Under the pieces are notes generated by a model, which did not search any database, was not told the DNA's origin, and was given only the letters and a program-made list of their open reading frames with translations. Of a stretch of 12,831 bases of DNA, positions 1-9,989 are shown piece after piece. Location of the stretch: contig JALHOX010000082.1 of NCBI GenBank assembly GCA_022842805.1, forward strand, positions 1 to 12,831. The letters run 5' to 3'. Source of the DNA: Phycisphaerae bacterium. GTDB taxonomy: Bacteria; Planctomycetota; Phycisphaerae; UBA1845; Fen-1342. The position numbers and the translations under genes were made by a program. Within the stretch, counting starts at the first letter, position 1; each line of letters opens with the position of its first letter.

Positions 1-1035
1 CAATACACCAACGGGATTGAGCTGCTCCGCAACGCCATCGTGCCCACGAATCTGTCGGGGTATGCCTATCCGATCAGCGGCAAGCCCACCTTCAGCACGC
101 CGGCTTACATCCCGGTCGTGTTTGAGCTGACGGTTCTGTTCTCCGCTCTGACGGCGGTCTTCGGCATGTTGGCCATGAACGGTCTGCCGACCTTCTGGAA
201 CCCGCTGCTTCGTCAGCCGCGCTTCCGCGCCGTCACGAACGACCGCTTCTTCCTGGTCGTCGAGGCGCGCGATCCGAAGTTTGATGCGACCTCCACCGCC
301 ACGATGCTCCGCGGCCTCGGCGGCGGCGAGCCGGAGCGTGTCGAGGCGCCGGTCGAGTCGGCCGAGCCGCCGCGCTGGCTGATCTCCGCCGGCATTCTGG
401 CGACCTGCTTCGCGCTGATCCCGCTGGTGGTGATCGCCAAGGCCCGCAACGCGAAGATGCGTGAGCCGCGCATTCACATTGTTCAGGACATGGACAATCA
501 GGAGCGGTACAAGGGCCAGATGCCCAACCCGGCTTTTGCCGACGGTCGCGCCATGCGGCCGGAGGTCGACGGCACGGTCGCTCGCGGCGACATCCGCGAC
601 ACTCGCGCCGATGTGCATTTCACCGAAGGCTTGGTCGACGGCGACTGGGCGGCGAATTTCCCCGCCAAGATCACGATCAACGAAGATTTGCTCGAGCGCG
701 GGCAGAACCGCTTCAACATCTACTGCAGCGCCTGCCACGGCCTCGACGGTCGCGGCAACGGCCCCGTGAACGCGCGCAACATGGACGGCCGCCCCGGCTG
801 GGAAACCTGGGTGCAGCCCACCAGCATGCACGACCAGAGCGTGCGCGATCGGGCCCACGGCCACATCTTCAACACGATTACCAACGGTATTCGCACGATG
901 CCGCCTTATGGCGCGAGCCTCGCGATCGAGGATCGCTGGGCGATCGTCGCCTACGTCCGCGCCCTGCAGCAATCGAGCGCGGCGTCGCTGAGCGACGTGC
1001 CCGAGAACATCCGCAAAGAACTGGAGGCGCGCTAA
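1..1035 (+). CDS. actDE: ActD-ActE fusion: DUF3341 subunit joined to monohaem cytochrome c of alternative complex III (5' partial)
   Basis: The reading frame is open from base 1, so the gene begins upstream; the GTG at 40 is only an internal valine. Bases 1 to about 330 encode the C-terminal half of a DUF3341 (ActD) protein, with a hydrophobic segment at 97-186 and the family-typical stretches PVVFELTVL and DRFFLVVEARDPKFD. After a Glu/Pro-rich linker a second membrane helix (367-450) starts an ActE-like cytochrome c. Its single haem site CSACH is at 724-738, and a methionine in MPPYG (898) is the likely distal iron ligand. ActD is a membrane subunit of unknown chemistry; ActE is the monohaem cytochrome thought to pass electrons out of ACIII, a quinol oxidoreductase that replaces bc1. 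In Rhodothermus marinus, actD and actE are separate genes; here no stop or frameshift parts them. actF starts 4 bases after the stop. Confidence 0.9.
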   Translation, partial: QYTNGIELLRNAIVPTNLSGYAYPISGKPTFSTPAYIPVVFELTVLFSALTAVFGMLAMNGLPTFWNPLLRQPRFRAVTNDRFFLVVEARDPKFDATSTATMLRGLGGGEPERVEAPVESAEPPRWLISAGILATCFALIPLVVIAKARNAKMREPRIHIVQDMDNQERYKGQMPNPAFADGRAMRPEVDGTVARGDIRDTRADVHFTEGLVDGDWAANFPAKITINEDLLERGQNRFNIYCSACHGLDGRGNGPVNARNMDGRPGWETWVQPTSMHDQSVRDRAHGHIFNTITNGIRTMPPYGASLAIEDRWAIVAYVRALQQSSAASLSDVPENIRKELEAR

Positions 1036-1039
1036 CACC

Positions 1040-2371
<1,332 letters not shown>

Positions 2372-2384
2372 AGAGGTGAAGGCA

Positions 2385-2741
2385 ATGAGCGCCGCGCACG
2401 GACATCACACGGAAGACACCAGCAGCCACTCGGCCCGCGGACTCGAAGCCGACCCGCCCGGCCCGACGACCGCCTTCGCCGGCGCGATCGGCGTCTTCCT
2501 GATCATCGCCACGATCATCGGCCTGGAAGGCTTCTACTACTTCACGAGCGATCGTGAGGAGACGAACAAGTCGTATCAGCAGTCCTACAACAGCCGCGTC
2601 GCGCTCCAAAGCACGCAACGCGCCGACCTCGAAAAGTACAAGCTCGACAAGGAAACGAAGAAGGTCCAGATCCCGATCAGCGACGCAATGAAAATGGTGC
2701 AAAGCACGCTGAAGTCCGCCCCCGCCGGCGGTGGCAGCTAG
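2385..2741 (+). CDS. Small single-helix membrane protein of the ACIII-oxidase operon, function unknown
   Basis: This 118-residue protein starts at the ATG at 2385, which has a good ribosome binding site (AGAGGTGA, 2372-2379); the in-frame TTG at 2358 lies inside actF and is not used. I do not recognise a named family. It has a short His-rich N-terminus (HGHH near residue 5), one membrane helix at about residues 28-50, then a charged, probably helical segment. Near the end is a motif, VQIPISDAMKMV, resembling the 'IP(I)xxAM' motif I recall from small proteins or cytochrome c tails near ACIII and oxidase genes. Its place between actF and the SCO gene, 13 bases after actF, suggests an accessory subunit or assembly factor for ACIII or the oxidase. 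That role is inferred from context only. The predicted product ends in a flexible Ala/Pro/Gly tail. Confidence 0.75.
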   Translation: MSAAHGHHTEDTSSHSARGLEADPPGPTTAFAGAIGVFLIIATIIGLEGFYYFTSDREETNKSYQQSYNSRVALQSTQRADLEKYKLDKETKKVQIPISDAMKMVQSTLKSAPAGGGS

Positions 2742-2757
2742 GATCGTCCTAAACGTG

Positions 2758-3672
2758 ATGAAGACGAGCACGAATCAGCGAAGCGCCTCTGCCCGCAACA
2801 CGCTCACCCGCGTGGGGCTGTGCTGCTGCGCGCTGGTCGCCTTCGTCTCGGCCGCTCCGCCCACCGAACAGGTGCCCAAGGGCATGGAGCAGGTCGGCAT
2901 CGATCAGAAGCTGGGAGCCCAGCTCCCGCTCGACGCGGAGTTCCTGGACTCTCAGGCTCAGCCGCACCGCCTGCGCGATTATTTCGACGGCAAGACGCCC
3001 GTCGTGCTCACGCTCAACTATTACGAATGCCCGCTGCTCTGCCATTTGCAGTGGGAAGATCTGGTGAAGACGCTGCAGCTCTCCAAGCTTACGCCGACCA
3101 AGGATTTCCGCATCGTCACGGTCAGCTTTGACCCGCTCGAGCAGCCCCGCCTCGCGGCCGCCAAGAAAGACGCCTACGTCAAGCAATACGGCCATCCGAT
3201 GGCCGACGCCGGCTGGAATTTTCTTTGCGGCAAGCAGGTCAGCATCGAGCGGCTCACCGGCGCGGCGGGTTTCCGCTATCGCTACGACCCGAATGAGAAG
3301 CAGTTCAACCACGCCGCCACGCTGATCATCTGCTCGCCCGAGGGCAAGATCTCGCGTTATCTGGGCCTCAATACCGATCCGGACGTTCTGCGGCTCTCGC
3401 TGGTCGAGGCGTCGCAGGGCAAGACCGGTTCGCTGTTCGATCAGCTTTTCCTCTGGTGCTATCACTACGACCCCAACCGCAACAGCTACGCTCCCGTCGC
3501 CATGCGCATCATGCAGATGGGCGGCCTGCTGACGCTTGCCACGCTGTCGCTCTTTCTGAGCGGGCTGTGGATGATGGAATCGCGCCGGCGGCGCTGGCTC
3601 GCCGCCCGCGCGGCGCCGGCCGGGCCGGCAACGGGGCCGACGTCGACGACTCAACCAACGGTGCATGCATGA
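2758..3672 (+). CDS. SCO1/SenC family copper chaperone for the CuA centre
   Basis: This 304-residue protein belongs to the SCO1/SenC/PrrC family, thioredoxin-fold proteins that bind copper and help build the CuA site of cytochrome oxidase. It has an N-terminal signal or anchor sequence (residues about 15-33), the metal-binding CPLLC (C91, C95), the VSFDP strand near 122-126 and the conserved histidine H185 in FNHAATLI. Near the C-terminus (252-272) there is an extra membrane helix followed by an Arg-rich stop-transfer segment. This long form, anchored at its C-terminus, is a variant I associate with ACIII-linked SCO proteins. I chose the ATG at 2758; an adjacent GTG at 2755 is possible, and the GTG at 2731 overlaps the previous gene and has no ribosome binding site. 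The stop overlaps the coxB start as ATGA, so translation of the copper chaperone and its CuA client is likely coupled. Confidence 0.93.
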   Translation: MKTSTNQRSASARNTLTRVGLCCCALVAFVSAAPPTEQVPKGMEQVGIDQKLGAQLPLDAEFLDSQAQPHRLRDYFDGKTPVVLTLNYYECPLLCHLQWEDLVKTLQLSKLTPTKDFRIVTVSFDPLEQPRLAAAKKDAYVKQYGHPMADAGWNFLCGKQVSIERLTGAAGFRYRYDPNEKQFNHAATLIICSPEGKISRYLGLNTDPDVLRLSLVEASQGKTGSLFDQLFLWCYHYDPNRNSYAPVAMRIMQMGGLLTLATLSLFLSGLWMMESRRRRWLAARAAPAGPATGPTSTTQPTVHA

Positions 3673-4748
3673 CGCAATGGATCGCTAGTTCGGGCCTATT
3701 CCTGGCGCAGTGGAATCGCGATGGCGGCAGCATGATGCTCCCGCCGCAAAACTCCACGATCGCCCCGTCTATCGACTGGGTCTTCAACTTCATTTTCTGG
3801 ATCTGCATCGTCTTCTTCGCCATCATCGTCGGCGCCATGGTGATGTTCATCGTGGCTTATCGCCGCACTCCGCAGCGCATGAAGGCCACGAGCGACGTCA
3901 CCCACAACACGCCGCTCGAGTTGGGTTGGAGCGTTCTGCCCGGCATGCTGCTGGTGCCGATCTTCTGGTGGGGCTACGACGCCTTCATGGACCTGCGCCA
4001 GGTTCCCGCCGACGCCTATCAGGTGAAGGTTTGGGCCCAGCAGTGGGCCTGGAGCTTCGAGTATCCCAACGGCCATCAGGACTCCAACCTGCACGTCCCC
4101 GCCGGCCGCCCCGTGCTGCTGACGATGAACTCGTCCGACGTGCTGCACAGCCTCTACATCCCCGATTTCCGCGTAAAGCAGGACGTCGTGCCGGGCCGCT
4201 TCACCAAGCTTTGGTTCCAGGCCGACAAGCCCGGCGAACACAACCTGCACTGCACCGAGTATTGCGGCAAAGACCACTCGAACATGAACGCGCAGGTCAT
4301 CGTCCACTCGACGGAAGACTTCCCGACCTGGCTCGCGAACGCCGACCCGCTCTCCAAGCTGACCGAAGAGCAGGTCAAAGAGTGGCTCGCCGATCCCGAC
4401 GCCTTCATCAAGGCTCACCCCGAATTCGAAGGGCTGGAGCCGCCGGTGGTCGTCGGCAAGAAGCTGCACAAGAAAAAGGGCTGCGTGAGCTGCCACAGCC
4501 TCGACGGCGCCGCGAACACCGGCCCGACCTGGAAGGGTCTTTGGGGCAAAAAGGCCCACGTCGTGCTGGAAGGCGGCGCAGAGAAGCAGGTCGAGGTCGA
4601 CGAAAATTACGTTCGTACGTCGATCCTCTATCCGGCGAATCAGATTTCGAAGGGCTACCAGAACGCCATGACCGCTTATCAGGGTCGCATCAAGGACCGC
4701 GAGATCATGGCGATTGTTGAGTACATGAAGACGCTGACCGAGAAGTAA
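3669..4748 (+). CDS. coxB: Cytochrome c oxidase subunit II with fused cytochrome c domain (caa3 type)
   Basis: This 359-residue subunit II takes electrons from cytochrome c or ACIII and passes them through the binuclear CuA centre to haem a in CoxA. Two membrane helices lie at about residues 37-63 and 85-106. The cupredoxin domain carries the complete CuA ligand set: H160 in VLHSLYIPDF and the motif CTEYCGKDHSNM, giving C195, E197, C199, H203 and M206. An aromatic patch, WAQQWAWSFEYP (122-133), is the usual electron entry path. After an acidic linker, a class I cytochrome c domain has CVSCH (C272-H276) and M334 as probable axial ligand. The fusion makes this a caa3 enzyme that carries its own cytochrome c. 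The ATG overlaps the SCO stop; the frame stays open further upstream, but that part is antiparallel reading noise inside the SCO gene. All key ligands are present. Confidence 0.96.
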   Translation: MTQWIASSGLFLAQWNRDGGSMMLPPQNSTIAPSIDWVFNFIFWICIVFFAIIVGAMVMFIVAYRRTPQRMKATSDVTHNTPLELGWSVLPGMLLVPIFWWGYDAFMDLRQVPADAYQVKVWAQQWAWSFEYPNGHQDSNLHVPAGRPVLLTMNSSDVLHSLYIPDFRVKQDVVPGRFTKLWFQADKPGEHNLHCTEYCGKDHSNMNAQVIVHSTEDFPTWLANADPLSKLTEEQVKEWLADPDAFIKAHPEFEGLEPPVVVGKKLHKKKGCVSCHSLDGAANTGPTWKGLWGKKAHVVLEGGAEKQVEVDENYVRTSILYPANQISKGYQNAMTAYQGRIKDREIMAIVEYMKTLTEK

Positions 4749-4756
4749 ATAAAGAA

Positions 4757-4868
4757 AGTTTCGAGGTGCGAGTGCAGAGTGTCGAGTTGCAGACAAATAC
4801 TCCGCTAGCGGCAAATGGGCTGCGGCTTTTGTCTTCAACTCGAAACTCGGCACTCGAAACTCGAAACT
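4757..4868. repeat. Imperfect 41-base inverted repeat built from a 7-base tandem unit, coxB-coxA gap
   Basis: The left arm (4757-4797) and right arm (4828-4868) are reverse complements at 36 of 41 positions by my base-by-base comparison. The right arm is a run of five 7-mers from 4838: ACTCGAA, ACTCGGC, ACTCGAA, ACTCGAA, ACTCAGT; the left arm shows the complementary period. The 30-base loop holds the perfect 10-base palindrome CCGCTAGCGG (4802-4811), and most of it can extend the stem with a one-base bulge (4802-4809 with 4819-4825). The whole 112 bases could fold into a single long hairpin, as DNA or RNA. It has no T-run after it, so it is not a standard terminator. It looks like a REP- or MITE-like repeat; I recall similar heptad sequences from planctomycete genomes but could not check copy number. 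Confidence 0.85.
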
Positions 4869-4876
4869 CAGTATTT

Positions 4877-4882
4877 CCGGAG
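4877..4882 (+). promoter_or_regulatory. Ribosome binding site deciding the coxA start
   Basis: CCGGAG lies 8 bases before the ATG at 4891. The alternative in-frame GTG at 4882 overlaps this site, so the ATG is the better start. Confidence 0.7.
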
Positions 4883-4890
4883 TGTTTCCG

Positions 4891-6621
<1,731 letters not shown>

Positions 6622-6649
6622 TCCGGCGCCATGGTTGTTTGAGCCGTGT

Positions 6650-6673
6650 CCTCTCGTCGGGTTCGACGAGAGG
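6650..6673 (+). other. Perfect 10-bp hairpin between coxA and coxC
   Basis: CCTCTCGTCG (6650-6659) and CGACGAGAGG (6664-6673) are exact reverse complements around a GGTT loop. No T-run follows, so it is not a classical intrinsic terminator. It may stabilise or mark processing of the transcript between coxA and coxC, which would let the subunits be made in different amounts. The rest of the 110-base gap shows nothing I recognise. Confidence 0.7.
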
Positions 6674-6731
6674 TGATCGAGTTCCAGCGTCGCGGTTGCG
6701 AGTCTGGTTTTTGAAAGAGGGCTGATCGAGA

Positions 6732-7790
6732 ATGGCTGACGCAGCACATCCTCACGCCGGCGGATTGACGCACGGCTCGCACGACGCGCACGCGGCCCCC
6801 GGCGGCGGCGGGCACGCACACTCCTCCGTCGTCGCGCATCACTTCGACGACGCCGAGCAGCAGTTCGATTCCGCCAAGCTCGGCATGTGGCTCTTCCTCG
6901 CCACGGAAGTGCTGCTCTTCGGCGGTTTGTTCTGCGCGTACTTTGTGTGGCGCTCGAACCAGCCGGAGATCTTCCTTCACGGCCACGCCCACCTGAACAA
7001 AACGCTCGGCGCCATCAACACGGTGATCCTTCTGCTCAGCAGCTTCACGATGGCATGGGCCGTCAGTTGCTCGCAAAAGGGCAACAAGACTGGGTTGATC
7101 ATCGGCCTCGGGCTGACGCTGCTGGGTGGCTTCGGCTTCCTCGGCATCAAGTTCGTCGAATACAAAGAGAAGATCGAGCACGGCTACCTCTGGGGCAATC
7201 GCTACGCGCCCACCGTGCATCACGACGATGCCCACGGCGCCGAAGCCGGCCACGCTACTGAAGCGAGCCACGGCGCGGCAGACGCTTCTCACGCCGCTTC
7301 GGCCCCGGCCTCGAACGAATCGCATGTCGCTGAATCACACGCGCCGGCGGAAGCTGCTCACGCCGAAAAGCCGGCGGCCCCCGCACCGGCCGCGGCCGCG
7401 CCGGTGACGCCGTACACCCCGCTCGGCGCCACTGCCGCGAAGCTCGAATCACTGAAGTACGAACCGACCAAGGCGCTCGTCGCCGCGTCTGCAGCGGGTG
7501 GCCTGAAGCCGCCGCCTGCGGAACAAAAGGATCCGGCTCACCACGGCCCCGACCTCGGCCCCGAGCCCAAGGCCACCCGCACCTACTTCAGCATTTATTT
7601 CTGCATGACCGGCCTGCACGGCATCCACGTTGTGATCGGCATGATCGTCATCGGCTGGCTGCTCTATCGCGCCATGAAGGGTGAGTTTGGTCCGGAGTAC
7701 TTCACCCCCGTCGACCTCGGCGGCCTTTACTGGCACTTGGTCGACTTGATCTGGATCTATCTGTTCCCGCTGCTCTACCTGATCGAGTAG
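6732..7790 (+). CDS. coxC: Cytochrome c oxidase subunit III with large His/Ala/Pro-rich insert
   Basis: This 352-residue protein is subunit III of the oxidase, which binds beside CoxA, holds structural lipid and keeps proton uptake efficient. Family signatures are LGMWLFLATEVLLFGGLF (49-67), the segment YFCMTGLHGIHVVIG (289-303) and YWHLVDLIWI (333-342). There appear to be five membrane helices, at about 51-72, 93-112, 121-142, 284-310 and 330-350. Two things are unusual. The N-terminal 40 residues hold nine histidines, and helices 3 and 4 are separated by about 120 low-complexity residues (161-280) rich in Ala, His, Pro and Glu, where ordinary subunit III has a short loop. The frame through the insert is unbroken and flanking signatures are intact, so this is one gene rather than a frameshift. 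ATG 6732 follows AGAGGG at 6716-6721. The loop's function is unknown; metal binding is a guess from the histidines. Confidence 0.95.
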   Translation: MADAAHPHAGGLTHGSHDAHAAPGGGGHAHSSVVAHHFDDAEQQFDSAKLGMWLFLATEVLLFGGLFCAYFVWRSNQPEIFLHGHAHLNKTLGAINTVILLLSSFTMAWAVSCSQKGNKTGLIIGLGLTLLGGFGFLGIKFVEYKEKIEHGYLWGNRYAPTVHHDDAHGAEAGHATEASHGAADASHAASAPASNESHVAESHAPAEAAHAEKPAAPAPAAAAPVTPYTPLGATAAKLESLKYEPTKALVAASAAGGLKPPPAEQKDPAHHGPDLGPEPKATRTYFSIYFCMTGLHGIHVVIGMIVIGWLLYRAMKGEFGPEYFTPVDLGGLYWHLVDLIWIYLFPLLYLIE

Positions 7791-7849
7791 CGACGATTGG
7801 TCGGCGCCGCGCCCCGCAGGTAGCGGCCTTGGGTCTTGCAGAGAATTTC

Positions 7850-7880
7850 GCCCGTCGAGCGCATGCTTTTGATCGCGGGC
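7850..7880 (+). other. Possible hairpin in the coxC-subunit IV gap
   Basis: GCCCGTCGA (7850-7858) can pair with TCGCGGGC (7873-7880) as eight base pairs with one bulged T. No T-run follows. In sequence of this GC content such a stem may arise by chance, so the call is weak. Nothing else in the 130-base gap is recognisable apart from the GAGGAG ribosome binding site near 7906-7911. Confidence 0.35.
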
Positions 7881-7920
7881 TATCGCGTGTGCAAGCGCGA
7901 GGATTGAGGAGAGTTAGAGA

Positions 7921-8295
7921 ATGAGCCACTCACACGCCGCCCACGGACACGCAGACGGACACGCAGACGGACACGGACACGGCCACGTCGGCCACGTCGT
8001 CCCCACCTGGCTGCTCGGTCTGGTCCTCGTCGGCCTGCTCATCCTGACCGGCATCACCGTCGGCCTCAGCGGCGTGCCCATGGGCCGCTTTAACACGCTC
8101 GTGGCGATGGCCATCGCCACGGTCAAGGCGACGCTCGTCGTCATGTACTTCATGCACCTACGCTGGGACCGCCCGTTCAACGCGATCGTGCTGGTCAGCT
8201 CGGTCCTTTTTGTGGCGCTCTTCGTCGGCCTCGCGATGCTCGACACCGCCACGTATCAGGATTTGCTCATTACTCCCGAGATCAATCGCCGCTAA
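7921..8295 (+). CDS. Cytochrome c oxidase subunit IV family protein with His-rich N-terminus
   Basis: This 124-residue protein has three membrane helices (about 28-48, 58-78 and 87-107) and the signature VKATLVVMYFMHLRW (68-82) of the prokaryotic cytochrome c oxidase subunit IV family (often called CoxD or CtaF). This small subunit supports oxidase assembly or stability and carries no redox centre. The first 25 residues include nine histidines in HxH and HADGH patterns and are coded by a tandem repeat (7945-7980). The start ATG at 7921 has GAGGAG about ten bases upstream. It lies between two subunit III-like genes, as expected for a caa3 operon. The family call is secure; the gene symbol varies between organisms and is left blank. 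Confidence 0.92.
   Translation: MSHSHAAHGHADGHADGHGHGHVGHVVPTWLLGLVLVGLLILTGITVGLSGVPMGRFNTLVAMAIATVKATLVVMYFMHLRWDRPFNAIVLVSSVLFVALFVGLAMLDTATYQDLLITPEINRR
7945..7980 (+). repeat. Tandem GGACAC-based repeat coding the His-rich tail of subunit IV
   Basis: Two perfect copies of the 12-mer GGACACGCAGAC (7945-7956 and 7957-7968) are followed by two GGACAC hexamers (7969-7980). They encode GHAD repeats and GH pairs. Such repeats readily expand or shrink by slippage in steps of 6 or 12 bases without breaking the frame. Confidence 0.85.
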
Positions 8296-8315
8296 CTTCT
8301 GAGGACTTCGCCCGC

Positions 8316-8942
8316 GTGTTTCCGCTCGGCCTGCTATCGACCGGCGCCTTCGGCCGCGACTGGTTCGAGCCGGAATTCGGCGCGAGCGACAGCCGCGCCC
8401 GCGACCCGCGTCAACTCGGCATGCGGGTCTTCATCGCCTCGCTGGCGATGCTCTTCGCCGCCTCGATCGTGCTGCACTACCTGATTCGCTGGCAGATGGG
8501 CAAAGACGCCCCCGCGCTTCCCGGCGCCCCGCCCATGACCATTCTCGCGACGCTCGTCCTGCTCGCCAGCGGCGGCACGATGGTCGCGGCCCAATCCGCC
8601 GTAAGGCGCAATCGCCTCGCCCGGCTCGAACTGGCGCTGTTCGCGACGCTGGCCCTGGGCAGCGCGTTTCTGTTGTTGCAGTTTTTCGCCTGGGTCGACC
8701 TCACCCGCCGCGGCATCGACCTCACGACGAATCTGGCCGCCTTCGCGTTTTATCTGCTGACTGTGCTTCACGCGTTGCACGTCGTCGGCGGGATTATCGC
8801 TCTAACCTGGACGTCTCTCCGCGCCCGCCGCCGGATCTATTCCGCGACCAACATCGCCGGCGTGGAGCTTTGCGCCGAATACTGGCATTTTCTCGGGTTC
8901 GTCTGGATCGTGCTCGCCGTTGTGCTCTTTGTGGTCCGCTGA
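8316..8942 (+). CDS. Second haem-copper oxidase subunit III-like protein
   Basis: This 208-residue protein has five membrane helices (about 36-60, 74-94, 103-125, 139-163 and 181-208). It carries reduced forms of the subunit III signatures: FYLLTVLHALHVVGGI (145-160) in place of the usual T-G-x-H-x-x-H-V, and a final helix with EYWHFLGFVWIVLAVVLF, where YWH is kept but the following V-D is L-G. It is therefore a diverged paralogue of CoxC encoded 525 bases downstream of it. Perhaps it is a second subunit III, or part of a split arrangement in which this chain and the larger one fill the same position. The first 35 residues are soluble and match no domain I know. The GTG start at 8316 follows GAGGA at 8300-8304. 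It follows the subunit IV gene by 20 bases and is probably in the same operon. Confidence 0.88.
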   Translation: MFPLGLLSTGAFGRDWFEPEFGASDSRARDPRQLGMRVFIASLAMLFAASIVLHYLIRWQMGKDAPALPGAPPMTILATLVLLASGGTMVAAQSAVRRNRLARLELALFATLALGSAFLLLQFFAWVDLTRRGIDLTTNLAAFAFYLLTVLHALHVVGGIIALTWTSLRARRRIYSATNIAGVELCAEYWHFLGFVWIVLAVVLFVVR

Positions 8943-9020
8943 AACAGCGACCGGGGAGCGGCTGACCGCCGCGGAAAGCGTCTCGTCGAACCGGGCATCG
9001 CGCCCGCGCCGGGCAACGCT

Positions 9021-9989
9021 ATGATTGGTTTCTTCGTCACGGAGTTTCGATTGAGCTCGCTGCCCGCCGCAACCTCATCCGTCGTCGTCGAATCGCGCCG
9101 CACCGGCGGCGTGGCGCGGATCGTCTCGGCCTTTGCGGAGCTCTCGAAAGCCCGCCTCAGCCTGATGGTCGTCATCACCGCCGGCGTCGGCTATCTGCTG
9201 GCGGCCTCGCAGGGTGCCGGCGACGCGCGCGGCCTGGTCGCTGTCGCGATCGGCGTCGCTCTGTCGGCCTTTGGCGCCAACGCGTTCAATCAGTGGATCG
9301 AGGTCGACCGCGACGCGCGCATGAACCGCACGCGCCGCCGCCCGCTCCCTGCGGGCGATCTGTCGTCCGGTGCCGCGCTGGTCTTTGCGGCTCTCTGCAG
9401 TCTTGTGGGGCCGCTGGTGATCCTCGGGCACGCGAATGCGCTGGCCGCGGGTCTGGCATTGCTCACCAACGCGCTCTACGTCCTTGCCTACACACCGCTC
9501 AAGCCTTTGAGCGTGACCAACACATTCGTCGGCGCGGTGGTGGGGGCGCTTCCGCCCATGATCGGCTGGGCCGCCGTGTCGAACGATTTGGCCGCGGGGG
9601 CTTGGCTGCTCGGCGGGTTGCTGTTCGTCTGGCAGATTCCGCACTTTTTCGCGCTGGCGTGGATGTATCGCGAAGACTATGCCCGCGGCGGTTTCCGCAT
9701 GTTGCCGACGATCGACCCCAGCGGCGGCGTGACCGCGCTGCTGGCGCTGTTCTATGCGATTCTGCTGTTGCCGATCGGCGCCGGCCTCTCCGCCGCCCGC
9801 ATCTGCGGCGTCTGGTTTCTGATCGTTCACACGGTGCTGACGCTCGGATTGATCGCGCTCTCGGTCGCGTTTTGGCGCGAGCGCAGCATGCTGCGGGCCA
9901 AGCGGCTGTTTCTGGGTTCGATCGCGTATCTGCCGCTGATTTTGGCGGCGATGGCGCTCGATCGCGTCGGAGGCGCAGCGCGTGGCTGA
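9021..9989 (+). CDS. ctaB: Haem O synthase (protohaem IX farnesyltransferase)
   Basis: This 322-residue UbiA-family membrane prenyltransferase adds a farnesyl group to haem b to give haem O, the precursor of haem A for the oxidase. The first catalytic motif is NQWIEVDRDARMNRTRRRPL (90-109). It has N90, E94, D96 and D98, where many bacterial enzymes have Asp at the E94 position; eukaryotic COX10 also has Glu there. The second conserved region, YREDYARGGFRMLP (216-229), is also intact. About nine membrane helices are predicted by eye. The start is uncertain: ATG 9021 lacks a ribosome binding site, while TTG 9051 has GGAG six bases upstream and would shorten the protein by ten residues. The haem A synthase gene (ctaA), which acts next, is not in the window. 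The gene overlaps the following DUF3179 gene by 8 bases. Confidence 0.95.
   Translation: MIGFFVTEFRLSSLPAATSSVVVESRRTGGVARIVSAFAELSKARLSLMVVITAGVGYLLAASQGAGDARGLVAVAIGVALSAFGANAFNQWIEVDRDARMNRTRRRPLPAGDLSSGAALVFAALCSLVGPLVILGHANALAAGLALLTNALYVLAYTPLKPLSVTNTFVGAVVGALPPMIGWAAVSNDLAAGAWLLGGLLFVWQIPHFFALAWMYREDYARGGFRMLPTIDPSGGVTALLALFYAILLLPIGAGLSAARICGVWFLIVHTVLTLGLIALSVAFWRERSMLRAKRLFLGSIAYLPLILAAMALDRVGGAARG

Noticed and set aside
3456..3668. Upstream extension of the coxB frame into the SCO gene
   Set aside because: The extension encodes Arg/Ala-rich noise over the conserved SCO C-terminal helix; the ATG at 3669 with its ATGA overlap gives a normal subunit II start.
4757..4868. CRISPR or tandem-repeat array
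   Set aside because: Units are only 7 bases without spacers and are arranged as an inverted repeat, which does not fit a CRISPR array.
6650..6673. Intrinsic terminator after coxA
   Set aside because: The stem is strong but no T-run follows, and the oxidase genes continue on the same strand.
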